From Aspidiotus rigidus (taxonomy: Eukaryota; Arthropoda; Insecta; Hemiptera; Diaspididae): a DNA stretch of 64,000 nt. Positions 1-12,400 of this stretch are shown in pieces (position 1 is the first letter of the stretch; each line of letters opens with the position of its first letter). The stretch lies in contig JAVHKY010000003.1 of assembly GCA_035079385.1 (NCBI GenBank), positions 20,909,501 to 20,973,500 on the forward strand. The letters run 5' to 3'. The notes under the pieces were generated by a model, which did not search any database, was not told the origin of the DNA, and saw only the letters and a program-made list of their open reading frames with translations. The translations under genes and the position numbers were made by a program.

Positions 1-149
1 TGACTTGAAGTTCAGGTTCTATTCGGTCAAGGTTATTTTGATTAAATTTCTGCTTATAGTAGGCACAAATTAGACTTCTTTGAAATTACATTGGTTCAGG
101 TAGATTTTGAAAGACTTGATGCTCAGCTTGGATTATATTTACTTATTTC

Positions 150-1199
150 TTTCTTTTTTTTTTTAACGTGCACTTGCTTCACATAGGGCTCTACTGGCTC
201 GGGCTTACAACTTGATTATAGTGAGTGGGAAAAATTATATGAGACGTAGGTACTGGAGAAACAGTGTGATAGGATCATGATTATTTTCGAGTGCTTGTGA
301 GACAGAGGATGGAACCTGTAATTCTGAAGTTGAGGACATGCAGAAATGTGATCAGTTGTGAGATTTTCTTGGCAGTGCGGGCAAGATAGAGGAGACAGTA
401 TGTAAGCGTTGGTAATGTGTAATGCGTCTGTGGCCTTTCCTTAATCTAGAGAGGATAACTTCTCCTCTTCTCGAACTTCTTCTAGAGCTGGACCATGGTA
501 TAAATGTCTTCTTAATACGGAGGAGTTTGGCAAAAGTTGTACCATTGTTGAGAACTGATTTGATTTTTGTAGTCCGAAGTAGGAAGGGGAGATTTGTCTG
601 ATATTTTTCTGGAGCAGTGCCTTTTTAGTAGCTTTGTCTACGAGGTCATCGATGTGTCCTGGTATCTATATGAATGTTATTTTGCAGTTAATTGAATTGA
701 GTGTAGTTCGTAGTAGGTGAATTCTTTGAATGAGGGGGTTGGAGCTGTAAGGGTCTAGCAATGAGTGAAGTGAGGATAATGAGTCAATAAGAAGTAGAAA
801 GTTGCTGTTCGGTGGAATTGAGTGAGATGAGAAAGACAGGCAAGGATAGCATGAGTTCAGTAGTGCATACAGAGGCTATGTTGCAGACTCGGTGGGAGAA
901 TAGAACGTCGTCTACAGAATAAGCATAGGCAGCTCTATTTCTACGCTTTGATCCGTCCAAGTAGCAGATGATGTGGTTAGAATATTGTTGGGTTGTGGGG
1001 GATTTGTTTTGATTAGGTATTTGTGTGATATCGAGTCGGATGGAAGGCTCATTGTGAGTCCAAGGGGGGGGGGGTTGAGTATGAATATAGGTTGTAAGGG
1101 GTCAATTGAAAAACGTTAGGTGTGGTGTTAGTGTGAAACGGTAATATAAGGAGCAGGTGATTTCCTATGTACATATTTCATTAAGATGAGTTCTGGAAG
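150..1199 (-). mobile_element. Decayed 3' part of an I-group LINE (RNase H and tail)
   Basis: Read on the minus strand, frames from about 990 down to 300 give a degraded RNase H-like stretch: LDGSK, then YAYSV, ASVCTTEL and a PGH-like block. The order matches the RNase H part of the LINEs at 8139-8650 and 39353-41455. The T-run at about 153-164 would be the minus-strand poly(A) tail, which places the 3' end. No reading frame is intact. The RT domain is missing, so the copy is 5'-truncated. It ends close to the left edge of the foldback element at 1200. The 3' Cys-rich region is too decayed to confirm. Confidence 0.6.
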
Positions 1200-1829
1200 G
1201 GCTGTAGCCAGGTAAGGGAGAAAAATAGCCTTAGTCGAAAAATGTTTCAAATGTCCGTCGAAATGTTGTCTCCAATGAGAAAACTCGAAACCCAAAAAAT
1301 TGGACCTATCCGCTCACCCACATGGGCTGCAGAGTCATTTTTAGGCCTAAAATCCAAATGGCTGTATCTCAGGCAATAATGATCGCGCAGCAATGTAATT
1401 TGGGGACATTTTAGTATGTGGTATTTTTTTCAAAAAAAAAATCATTCATATTTTCCCTAGTTTCTAGCAATAACAAAACTTCAAACTCAAATATTCAAAA
1501 AAATCGGGGGGGGGGAGGCACCTGGGAAAGATCATTTATTAAAGCGCCATAACCTCTACTACAACATACATTAGTGCCATAGTCCTCGGTGAGGTGGAAC
1601 ATTCCAAAAAAAAAAATCAAAATTTAATGAATTTCTGTGATTTTTTCATGAATAGCGGGGTGAACTATGACTGCTACCGCAATAGACCGCCGGAAATCGA
1701 TAGTCAATGTTCGAGATGAAAAATACGCACTCCTCCGTGGGATGATTTTGTTTATCGATTTGATTAATTCTTATGTAAACATGTCCACCGATTAGGTGGA
1801 GTACGTTAGATTGAAGAAAATAGTCCAAA

Positions 1830-2500
1830 AATTCTCCAGTCGCTTGAACTTTCTGGACATGACAAATAATCGAGAAAATCCAATTTTTCACCCTGGAGGA
1901 CCGTGAGTTTTGGTATTTTGTTCTTCAATTAGGTCAACAATAATGTAAACATGTCTGTCGGGTTTGAAAAAAATGGTCAAAAAATTCTCCAGTCGCCGGA
2001 ACAGTCTGGAAGTGGCAGAAAATCGAGGAAGTCCACTTTTTCAACCTGGAGGGCTGTGATTTTTTGTATCTTGTCAATCAATTACGTCAAATCTTATGTA
2101 AGTTGTACATCCACCGAGTTGGGAAAAAATAATCAAACAATTCTCCAGTTTCTGGGATGCCCTGGAAATAGTAAGAACTCCAGGTAATCTATGTTTCCAC
2201 GTGATTTTTCATATTCTGTTTATCAATAAGGTCAATACTTATGTAAATACACCCACCGAGTTGGAAAAAAGTAGTCAATAAATTCTCTAGTCGCTGAAAC
2301 GGTCTAGACATAGTAGAAAATCGAGGAAATCCACTTTTTCAACATGTAGAGCCGTGACTTTTGGTGTTTTGTTGGTCAAATCTTATGTTAATACGTCTTA
2401 CAAATTGAAAAAAAAAAAAATAGTCAATGAATTTTCCAGTCGCTGGGACGCTCTGGAAATAGTAAAAACCCCAAGATTCATTTCCTTTACTTTAAAATGT
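1830..2500. repeat. About 150-bp tandem units in the FB-A left arm
   Basis: The marker CTCCAGTCGC or close variants recurs near 1838, 1988, 2142, 2286 and 2437, giving spacings of 144-154 bp. Each unit also holds a GGTCAA..TTATGTAAACA block and an AAAATCGAG block. Inverted units occur at about 3270, 3425 and 3965 in the other arm. Small ORFs here are chance frames through the repeat. Confidence 0.75.
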
Positions 2501-2862
2501 AGAATATTTATTTTTGTTCCCCTGAAGTTCTAGTGGTACAAACTATGTTACTAGGATCCGTGCACTTGCATGAAGTGGAGGAATCTTCTCTCGAGTTGAG
2601 GTGACAATGCTTCAAATATTGCAGTTTAGGAGCATGGCAATACAAAGGAGATGATCGTCTTCTATTGTGTCTCGGGAAAGGATTCCTCCACATCATGCGA
2701 GTGCATGGCTACCAGTAACACAATTTGTGCTGCTGCGAATCGAGGGGAAAAAAGTAACACATGAATCATAGTGGTGGGTGTGGATCTTTGATTTTTTAAT
2801 ATTTCCAGAGCGTCCCGAAGACTAGAGAATTTTTTTCAATTTTTTTAAAACTCGGCGTAAGT

Positions 2863-3239
2863 CTGCCGTACAAAGTAGAACGGACGTATATGCGAAAACA
2901 ACGATCACGGAAAAGTATCAAAAAGAATTTAAAAATGTATTCAAAAGATATTAAGATCGCATAAATTGATCACTCATAGTAATTTTCAACGTAGAATTCG
3001 ATAATTCTAATAATTTTCTTCAATAAGTGCTCAATCTTCAGATACAGTACATTTTTTCACCTCGCGATGCATATACGTCCAAAAAAGGACGTATATGCAT
3101 TGATATGCAATCGACTGTGATAGTAGTGGTATGTGAATACGAAGCTTCGTTACCATCACACATACAGCCCATTGATCCGAACGCCTCGTCTCGGTGATCG
3201 TTGTTTTCGCATATACGTCCGTTCTACTTTGTACGGCAG
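2863..3239. mobile_element. Hairpin MITE (CTGCCGTACAAAG family), nested in FB-A
   Basis: Inverted termini of about 45 bp begin CTGCCGTACAAAG and run through GGACGTATATGC on both sides. The element is 377 bp and flanked by the direct repeat AAGT (2859-2862 and 3240-3243). An inner palindrome around 3068-3105 contains the same GCATATACGTCC word in both orientations, so the element may itself be a rearranged dimer. A shorter relative lies at 31591-31723. It has no coding capacity. The superfamily is uncertain. Confidence 0.7.
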
Positions 3240-3556
3240 AAGTGTTCTTATAAGAATCGACCGTACCAATCAGCGACTGGAAAATTTATTGACTATTTTT
3301 TTCGAAATAGGGACGTGTTTACTTAAAAATTGACCTTATTGATAATAATAGAATAAGTATAAAAAATCACGATTCTCCAGGTTCAAAAAGTAGATATTTT
3401 CAATTTTTCATTTTCAGACTATTCCAGCGAATGGAGAATTTATTGACTATTTTTTCCAACCTCGGTGGAGGTATTTATATAAGATTTGAACTAATTGATA
3501 AATAAAATACCAAAAATCATGGTCCTCCAGGGTGAAAAAGTGAATTTTCTCGATTA

Positions 3557-3936
3557 CACTACTGAACAGCTATCCTGTTACAAAGACTCTATTGCGTTAT
3601 TCTTAGATACTTTTCAACGCTGAACACAAATCCGTGGTCCGTTTTTTGCTAGCACAATTTTTAGTAATCACGATAAATATTCTCGTAATCATAACAAATA
3701 TCCTCGTCTACTTGCCGCGCACTGTCGTGGAATGTAACGAACGTTCTCGATAGCGACGCTGCCATCGGTCGATGTGTTTCGCGACAACGCGCGGCAAGTA
3801 AACGAGAACTTCTATCGTGATTACTAAAAATTTTGACGTGCTAGCAAAAGACGGACAACGGATTCGTGTTCAGCGTTAAAGAGTATCTGAGAATCACGTA
3901 ATAGAATCTTTGTAGCAGGATAGCTGTTCAGTAGTG
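3557..3936. mobile_element. CACTA-like hairpin MITE, nested in FB-A
   Basis: A 380-bp non-coding element with inverted termini CACTACTGAACAGCTATCCTG on both ends, imperfect further in. It is flanked by the 3-bp direct repeat TTA (3554-3556, 3937-3939). FB-A copy 2 has the uninterrupted site GATTATTTGTC at about 52034, so both edges are fixed. CACTA terminal bases with a 3-bp TSD fit the CACTA (EnSpm) superfamily. PIF/Harbinger (TWA target) is the alternative. Confidence 0.75.
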
Positions 3937-4403
3937 TTATTTGTCATTTCCAGAACGTTCAAGCGACTGAAGAATTTTTGGACTATTTTTCTCAATCTAA
4001 CGTACTCCACCTAATCGGTGGACGTGTTTACATAAGAATTAACCAAATCAATAAACAAAATCATCCCACGGAGAAGTGTGTATTTTTCAGCTCGAACATT
4101 GACTATCGATTTCTCGCGGTCTATTGCGGTAGCAGTCATAGTTCACCCCGCTATTCATGGAAAAATTCATTAAATTTTGATTTTTTTTTTTGGAATGTTC
4201 CACCTCACCGAGGATTATGGTACTAATGTATGTTGTAGTAGAGGGTATGGCGTTTCAAATGAATGATTTTCCCCAGGTGCCCCCTGCCCCCCTCCCCCGA
4301 TTTTTCTAAATATTTGAGTTTGAAATTTTTTTATTGCTAGAAACTAGGGAAAATATGAATGATTTTTTTTTGAAAAAAATAGCACGGATGAACGTTTACA
4401 TAT

Positions 4404-4549
4404 GAGTCGCGCTCAGCGAAACCATGTACTAAGTCAGAAAAAAAAATTCCGACTTTTGGTGAAATTTTCAGAAGAGGTCTTTTGCTTTCGAATAAAAAGA
4501 AATCAGATTTTTTTTCCGACTTGGTACATGGTTTTGCTGAGCGCGACTC
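4404..4549. mobile_element. Short hairpin MITE (GAGTCGCGCTCAGC), nested in FB-A
   Basis: A 146-bp segment starts GAGTCGCGCTCAGC, continues AAACCATGTAC, and ends with the reverse complement of both words. It interrupts the FB-A right arm between ACATAT and ATTAAAATG, which are adjacent (ACATACTAAAATG-like) in the uninterrupted arms. The TSD cannot be fixed; it may be TA. No ORF belongs to it. Confidence 0.65.
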
Positions 4550-4766
4550 AATTAAAATGTCCTCAAGTTACATTGATGTGCGATTATTATTGCCTGACAT
4601 ACAGCCATTTGGATTTTAGGCCTAAAAGTAACTCTGCAGCCCATGTGGGTGAGCGGATGGGTCCAATTTTTTGGTTTTAGAGTTTTCTCATGGGGGCCAA
4701 CATTTTGACGGACATTTGAAACATTTTTCGACCAAGGCCATTTTCCCCCCTTACCCGGCTAAAGCC

Positions 4767-6229
4767 GTTGAGACATGGAAGTGCGAAGGTAGATTGTGAA
4801 AAATTTCATAATTTATCGACTTCGTAAATATTAAAAAGTCGGAACTGAAAGACATAAATAATTGAAAAAACTCGTCAGTAAAATAAACATCGAAAAGAAT
4901 GGGTTCCGAGTCTCGCCTCAGTATTTTATCTATATGGTCTGTTTGACCCCCACAATGAACTGTCCGCATCTTTGCATTTTTAAAAGTATTCGTCAATATT
5001 GGCCGGTCCTCTAATTCATAATATTGACTGACACCTGACGATACATATATTTATTCTAAACTCGTCGAGAAGTGCGAAAACGTTTTATTAATGTACCAAT
5101 GCGCTATGTTTATCTTGGGGTACTCAACTCGTATATTACGTCCTTCAAACGAGAGTATGCTTTATATAGACAGCACTGTCACGATTTTCACGCATTCATT
5201 GCCTCGTATTTGTCGTGACCAATAAAGAGTACAACACACGTCACTTTGTATGTTATTCGAGTACTTTTGAGACGCCGGTAGAGAGACGCCATTTTCGGAA
5301 GTTTTCGATCGCCGATTCTTCCCAAAAGTGTAAACATTTTCGCTTTGGAAGCACCGTCCAACGAGTACGCATCCAATCTACCTTGGCAGCCGCATTCCGA
5401 GACAGTATAATATGCAACGAAGGTAGAATTTTAAAACTCTCTTACTAGGCAAAGAGAAGTGAAGATGCTCTTGAACATCTAAAGGGTTGGTTGTTTTGAA
5501 GTCGACTCTACTCTAATTATTTAAAATCAAATTACCCGTTTAGAGACGAACGTGATTGTCAACACGATCGCACGAGGATATACCCAGAGCTTCGCAATAC
5601 CGCATTCGACAAATATGCAGTTTATACTCACGTAACACCTACAGTTTACAACGCTGTATAGCTTCTCGATACTTATACCGGCATGCAATTACATTCTCTC
5701 GTCGTCAACGGACGAACATCAAAAAATCAAGTTAGTACCGAACGAAGGTAATTACAATTGATTCGTAATGAGTTAATGGTGGAAAACCAGAAATACAAAA
5801 TGTTTTAAAGAAGGTAAAGAATATATTGACCAAGTACTGCAAAGAGAGTGAGGGCAAGGACGATGGCTATAGGAAGACGGGCGAATTTTCAATGGTGCAA
5901 CCCCACGTTACTTTCACTTCGACTGAAGCTATTAAAGATGGAAGTGTTGATGTTCATAGCGTGGCACGGTGAAAAAATGGGATTTCGAGTAGCCTCAAAA
6001 GGTTCGTGATGTTTTACGTATTCGAATAACGAGTGAGTGATGGAGTTGGGGTCAAAATATGTCATTTGACTGAAAAGAGGTAAGACCGTGTAATCAGCGA
6101 TCATAGTGCGAGACGCTATTTCCATATTTTGGAAAGTATAGATCTATCATGTTTCTATCACTGATATAAATACACATCTAATTTAATGGTATATTTTGTT
6201 GTCACAAGGTGCAATTTTACTCGTACTTC
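4767..6229. other. Unassigned intergenic stretch
   Basis: No gene, splice-consistent exon chain or clear repeat is seen. Several short ORFs on both strands lack recognisable domains. Composition is less AT-rich than the neighbouring repeats. Confidence 0.4.
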
Positions 6230-6720
6230 ATATCGACCTCAAATCTTCATCGATCTGGAGTCGATTTCGAGCCAACTTTTTCAAAAACTTCCGGGTCCTT
6301 AGAGGTGGCACGGAACCTCTTTTTTGGGGATCTATAACGTCATCAATTGTGACGTCACAAGGCTGACCGATGACGTCATCAAATTGTAAAGTCACAGGTC
6401 CAGACTTTAGAGCTATATGTGATAGGAAAGGGACTCCAAAAATTTCGACTTTCGAGTTATATATGACAGGAGGAGAGTTTGAAACAACACGGCGCACGGC
6501 AAATTTCTCAAAAAAAAAAACCTAGAACAGGTTCCTTGTTAAAATTTTGATCTCCAAGCTATATATGATAGGAAAGAAACTTGAACAAATTTTCGACCTC
6601 CGAACTATATATGATAGAAGGCCGGCCTTTGAACGACCTTGAATTTGTCGGCCGGTACATTTTTTCCGAAAACCCCCCTGTAAAATAGGTTCTCTGTTAA
6701 TTTTTTTATCGACCTGAAAT
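6230..6720. repeat. Decayed PLE-terminal repeat (45-bp unit family)
   Basis: Three spaced copies of the CTATATATGATAGG / GACTTGAAC-type unit, plus the CACGGCAAATTTCTCAAA and AACAGGTTCC..TGTT hairpin block, occur here. The same set borders the PLEs at 44824-48265 and 60420-60650. It reads as an old relic of PLE termini without a coding part. Confidence 0.55.
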
Positions 6721-6779
6721 CAACTGCTCTTATACAGTGGCATAACTACTTGGGGAGCACCCCCCAGAGGACCTCAAAA

Positions 6780-8650
6780 AACTTGTAATGTTATCAATTT
6801 TCAACTACCGGTCTCCAATCAACTTCTTCACTGAAAACACAAACACTCCTTACAATCTACCCATAACTCTTCTCGAACTGAACATCGCCATCAGAGCAGA
6901 CATAAAAATTCATCACCAGGTCCCGACAGAATACATCCATTCATGCTCAAAAACCTACACGAAAATCTCCTTAAATTATACAACCAAATTTTCGAACAAG
7001 GTCAATATCCCCAGCAGTGGAAACTAGCCACCATCATCCCACTACTTAAATCCGGATCAGACCCATTTTTGGCCTCTTCCTACCGCCCTATAGCTCTAAC
7101 AAGTGTACTCGGAAAAATATTCGAAAAAATTCTTAACAAAAGACTTATATGGTACCTCGAATCTAATAACCTCATCTCTGAATATCAGTTCGGCTCACGT
7201 AAGAAAAGAAGCACCCAACATGCCCTAGCTGACTTACAATACTGCTTACAAGACGCAAGCCTATCTAAATCTAGCCTATACACAGTCTTCTTCGACCTCG
7301 AACAAGCTTTCCCCCGAGTCTGGAGACATCTGATTAATAAAAATTTATTCGACCACGGTCTACGCGGCAACCTCCCTAACATCCTCAAAACATTCCTCGA
7401 AAACAGATTCATAACAGTAAGAATCCAAGATACGACCTCATCCCCCCACACTATACAAAACGGTGTCCCGCAAGGATCAGTATTCAGCGTCTTCCTCTTC
7501 ATGGTCGCCATAAATGATATAACTAAAAACATACAATTCCCTTTAACCCAAGGACTCTACGCAGACGACTACAGCATATCTATCAAGTCTGACTTACCCA
7601 GCCGAGCACACCGCCTACTTCAGGAAAACCTCGATAACCTAACTCAATGGACATCCGAAAACGGCTTCCGTTTCTCGGTGAATAAGATACACCTAATCAT
7701 ATTCCGACACAGAAAACCTATACCAACTATCCCCCCACTCAAATTAAACGGGAACACAATCCACACCAAAAACAGTACTAAATTCCTTGGCGTAAATTTC
7801 GACCAGACTCAGACATGGGCACCACACATAAAATACCTCAAAGGCAAATGCAATCGTACACTCAACGTCCTCAAATACCTCGCACATCCCAGCACAGGAT
7901 GCAATAAGAAAATTCTTTTGCAACTATACCGAAGCCTCATCCGATCACAGCTGGATTATGGAGCCCCAATCTATGGACTAGCCAAGAAATCTATCCTTTC
8001 CACATTAAACTCAATTCAAAACGCGTCACTTCGCCTAGTCCTAGGCGCTTTCAGAACCAGCCCTAGCCTCAGCCTATGTGCTGAGGCAGGCGAACCCCCT
8101 CTGGAATACCGCCGACAGATCCTAACAAACTCATTTTAAGCTAATATATCTGATAATAAAAATTCTCCCACATTTGACCACTTTTTTCTTCCTACCAACT
8201 ATCAAAAATTCTCCCGTAACTCTACTAAACATATCAAACTTAACTTACAACGCGTACACGAACGAAAATTTGTATTTAATTCTCTACTTCCCATCTTCAA
8301 CTCCACTCCACCATGGGCACTAAATTCACCCCATTTCAACGACGAACTTACTAAATTTCCCTCATATACCCCAAAAAATACACTCAAACAAGAAACACAA
8401 AACCTCTTAAACAATTACCAATCACACACCCACTGCTTCACTGACGGCTCACGACTCAACAACAAGACCGGCTTTGCCTTTTCGATCGACCGTTCAATAT
8501 TCAAATTCCGCATCTGTGACAGTGCATCTGTCTTCACAGCCGAACGCTTCGCTATCCTCAGATATCTACAAGAAATATCTACTCTCACTCAGAACAATCA
8601 ATACCTTATAGTCACTGATTCACTGTCGTCCTTTTTACGTATACAAAACA
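6780..8650 (+). pseudogene. I-group LINE, RT plus start of RNase H, 5'-truncated
   Basis: The RT frame covers 6943-8136, preceded by a frameshifted piece (about 6780-6940). Visible RT blocks in order: SYRPIALTSVLGKIFE, FFDLEQAFPRVW, NGVPQGSVFSVFLF, then catalytic YADD (about 7561) and KFLGVNF. A single in-frame TAA at 8137-8139 is followed by the same frame running open to about 8650, into an RNase H domain start (FTDGSR, then TAERFAIL and VTDSL). An RT followed by RNase H fits the I-group LINEs. The RNase H C-terminal part is missing: the sequence stops where the poly(T) run and minus-strand PLE fragment begin. Confidence 0.85.
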
Positions 8651-9490
8651 TTTTTTTTTTTTTTTTTTGCTCATGTCAGAGAATCTCGTCCTTAAGGTTG
8701 ACCAAAAGGTTGCTACAAGAAGTAGAGTTATAGTGAGCGGGCCAAAAACCGTAAGTACGCAAGGCTCGACTGAGTTTATTGGAAAAGGCGCCTAAAGATG
8801 CAATCGAATCCGGTGTACGGAGGAGGGGGAGAGGTTCTGTCGAAACTTCACCTGTCCAATTTTCTGTAGACTAAATGGTCACTGTCGTTGTTGATATTAG
8901 TGGAGGAGAGGCAGAGTACTTCGTGGTAGAAATCTCTTTACCGACATTGAGGTCAGTGAGGAGGAAAGTGATAAAGCAATGGGCCATAGCGTGGAAAGCG
9001 TACTATCCGTAGTTGTGGCTTCCTATGGATACCAAATTCGTGACTCTCATTTTCAAAAGAGATGGTGAGGTCAAGGAAATTGATACTCTTACCACCAACA
9101 TCTATAGTGAAGTTGATGGAAGAGTAAAGGCTGTTAAGATAAAATAAGGAAATCTTTAAGTGTGGAGGGGGGCTGGACCAAAAGCAAGGGCCGCCATTGG
9201 TGTACATCCATAAGAAATATTGAGAGGTGACGAAAATAGTTAACTTCCGAATTCATGCATAAAAATTCGGCCATCAACGATCCTAAGGGAGGAGCCGGTA
9301 GGAATACCGATGCTCTCAGGAAAAGAATAGAATTTCTCCCTGAAAAGGCAAGTATTGGAAGAACACTCATTAACAGATATTTAAAAGACTCAAGAATTCA
9401 TTAGCCTTTTCGGGAGCGATGCTGTACTGGATCAACAAGCTTTGAATTCGCTGGATGGACATCTTTTATGTTCTTGGCAAATGTTGTGTG
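8651..9490 (-). pseudogene. Penelope-like element RT fragment with a poly(A) end
   Basis: Minus-strand reading, broken by several frameshifts, follows the RT order of the PLE at 45252-47200. It gives an ANEFLSLLNIC-like block, an FPESIGIPTGSS block, INFLDLTISFENESHEFG, a HRKP block, SNKLSRALRTYGFWPAHYN, and finally NLLVNLKDEIL followed by a stop. The match to the other PLE at LRPFGFRPAFYN..RLKD is clear. Sequence ends about 7 nt later in an A-run (T-run 8651-8668 on the + strand), exactly where the GIY-YIG domain would start. It is a different lineage from the other two PLE copies. Confidence 0.75.
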
Positions 9491-9499
9491 CTCCTTCGG

Positions 9500-12400
9500 G
9501 TCGATTTCAGGTCGATTTATAGTTTTCTGGGAATATATTCCGGTCGCCTTTGAATCAATCTCAAATCCACGAGATCTAGAGTCGATGTGCAGTCACTCTT
9601 TTGAAGCGTTCTGTCTGTTTGATGACTTCACTACCCGCAGATAGAATGTATAGTCAAAATTATATAGTGAGTACCATTGAGAGTCTCAAGTATGTTTGGC
9701 CGGTACAGCAATCGTCGAGTCCGAAAATCAACCTATCAATCCGGGAGTCGACTGGATTTGGACGTCGACGATGAGTGGGCGGTCGATTTGCGACCAATAT
9801 TGTGCAGAATTTGACTCCGAGTCAAAATAGCGAGTCGATTTGAACTCGAGATGGTTCAACTAAACTAAAAATGATGGGTTCGTTTTGTCGATACACTATT
9901 CAATTCTTGTTTCCGAATAGGAGGAGAGAAGGGGATTGTAGAGAGAACAAAACCATACAAACTTTCTTCAGCTCTTGCTTTTGACAATTTTTTTCTATTT
10001 TTCCTGATTTTTGCATGTCCTCGAACTCATGAACGAGACGAGTTTCAAACCTGTACAATATATCGTATTGATAAAATGTTTGAGTTTCATTATAATTGAT
10101 ATCAAAACAATCGAACTTCAAAAAATTACAAAGTCATGTTTTTAATAAACACCATCAACTTCAAATTTTTCGTGAGCGGAAGTCACCTCTTTTACAACAT
10201 CAAAACTCTCGAGTTTATCTCTCAGATTCAGTCCTTAACTTGCTTCTCGTAATGAGATTCTTATTCCATAGGGGAAGAGAAATAATCTATGACGTCATAC
10301 AGATCTTGAACAACAACGATTGAAAATGTGTGTGTGATTTTGCCGCGATGTATACTCGTTTTATTTTGTTTTGAGTTCGTTTTTCATCCTTAAAGCTCAC
10401 GTTTGATTCCTTGAGTGCGGTGCGGCGCAATTTTAACAGCGAAAGCGTGTTTCATAGGAGAGTGACATTGTGCTTCTCTTTCTTTGAACTTAAATTTTTA
10501 TAAACACCTCCAGCTGAACTCTCGTCCATTTGTTAAATTGCCTCTCCTTTCCTAGCTATCCAGCTGATCAGACTTCATGCTGAACCTCGGAAACTCTTCA
10601 AAATCAGAAATCACTGTTTACTAAGACGTATACCCCTACCCTACATCGAGGTTTAAAATAAGTTGTGGAGGACTCTACCTTATTTAAGCATATTCCATTC
10701 GAGATTAGATCACGTATTTCCGTTTGGGAAATTGTCTAAATTTGAATCATCTACTTTAGTCTCTCCCAACTCACCTATTGACTTCCCAGCCTCAATTAGG
10801 TATGTATCACAATCAAACACACGCTCCTTCTCTTTCTTCTGCTTACAAATTACCTCTCACTCAAAGTGTCCCCGTTGTTCTCATGACCATGAAATACTCG
10901 ATCCCTTTTATTTGGATTCCAAGCCGCCGATGTTGTGCGATGGGTAGAAACGTGATTGACTTTTTCTGAAAAATCCACCGTCTTCACTAAAATTACCCAT
11001 CACTCTTTCGTACTAGCGTTCTACTTTGAAGCTACGATTGTTCTCCGCCTCTTATGACGAATTTTGAAGAAATCAGAGGAAACTCAGAACAAGGGAAAAA
11101 GCCCAGCTTGTTGCTATCTCTTCTGCCGAAGACTTCCATTTTGATGAAATTATTCTACGGATTCGATCTTGACTGCGGCTCTTCTCCTTTTCTCACCTCC
11201 TTCTTCAATGTCAATCTCATTTTCGTACAGTTTTCATATCCTCTAGTACCTCACGTGGATTTGCAGAAAATTAAGCCGTATCGAGCTAGGAAAAAATTTT
11301 CATGATCTCAACTAGGAGGCATTTGCAAAAGTATGTAACCTCACTAAAATCTTCATCTTCTATCTTCGGAATTGTATTGAATAAATTATTCGATCTCGTT
11401 AGTAACCGGTCCAATTATAACAGTCTATAATTTTTTTCGAAATTTGTCCGTCGTCCGGCGTTTCTCTATCTTGACCTAATTAGGGACTTGGATAAATTTC
11501 GACCACCGAACTGTACTGATCAGGAAGAGAACTTGGAAAAGGTTCATTTTCTGAGCTGTATGTGTCAAGAGAGGTTTAGGAGGAAAGAACTAGGGAAAAT
11601 TTCGACCATCGAGCTGTACAGAGGCACTTGACTTGGAAAAATTTCGGTCATCCAGGTATATATGAAAAGAAGGAATTTGGAAAAGGTGCGACCATAAAAC
11701 TATACTATCAGAGATTAAGGAGACACTTCGCCTCCTCCTCTTCAGAAGCCCCGATGTCGACTACAAGGTCTATGTGTTGATTACCTCGACGTGAAAGTGG
11801 AATTATGTTTAATTTTAAGAATATTTATATCGTAGGTTGGGAGTTTGAGTGGTCAATATCATGAAAGGTGAAACTGAGTGAATTCATGACTGATGAGTTA
11901 CGTTCCATTCTATTTCTCTCAGCGACGTCTCAATTTTTATGCACACTTTTCGCTCAAATCGTCCTTATCCCCTCCCGTCCTTCTTAAAATCCTGGGTACA
12001 CTTATTGATTTTTTCTTGAAATTTCGTTTTTCGTTTCTTCAGTTCTCCTTGATGACTGTAAATGAGTCAAAATATCGTTATTTCATTGAATAAATAGTAC
12101 GAAAAAATCCTCATGTTGTGAGCCTAAAGTCGTTTATCGTTTTTTCAAAGTTGAGCCTTTGGAGACAATCTGATTATTTTTAAATGCATAATGTTTTCAA
12201 AGATTTAATCTTACCATTGTGTTTTTCTTCGTAATATATATTGGCGGGGACGGTAAAATTAATTTCTTGACTACTTGCACTTAAACACGTAAAAAATAAC
12301 GAAACAATAATAAAAAACATGATAACAAAAATAACACGAACACTTTTTCCCCCTCAATTAAAATGGAAATAGATTAAATTTTAGAAAACTGAACGCATAC

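Larger units (their letters stand above)
1200..4766. mobile_element. Foldback element FB-A, copy 1
   Basis: A large inverted-repeat element. The left edge reads GGCTGTAGCC then GGTAAGGG; the right edge is its approximate reverse complement (CCTTACCCGGCT, AAAGCC). About 700 bp of each arm can be matched in inverted order: 1200-1900 against about 3940-4766, including the blocks around 1330-1420 and 4560-4650. Inner parts of both arms consist of about 150-bp tandem units. No transposase reading frame is visible. Three hairpin elements are inserted in it (2863-3239, 3557-3936, 4404-4549). A second copy lies at 44665-52908. The structure resembles foldback (FB) elements of Drosophila in form only; the family is not identified. 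Confidence 0.75.
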
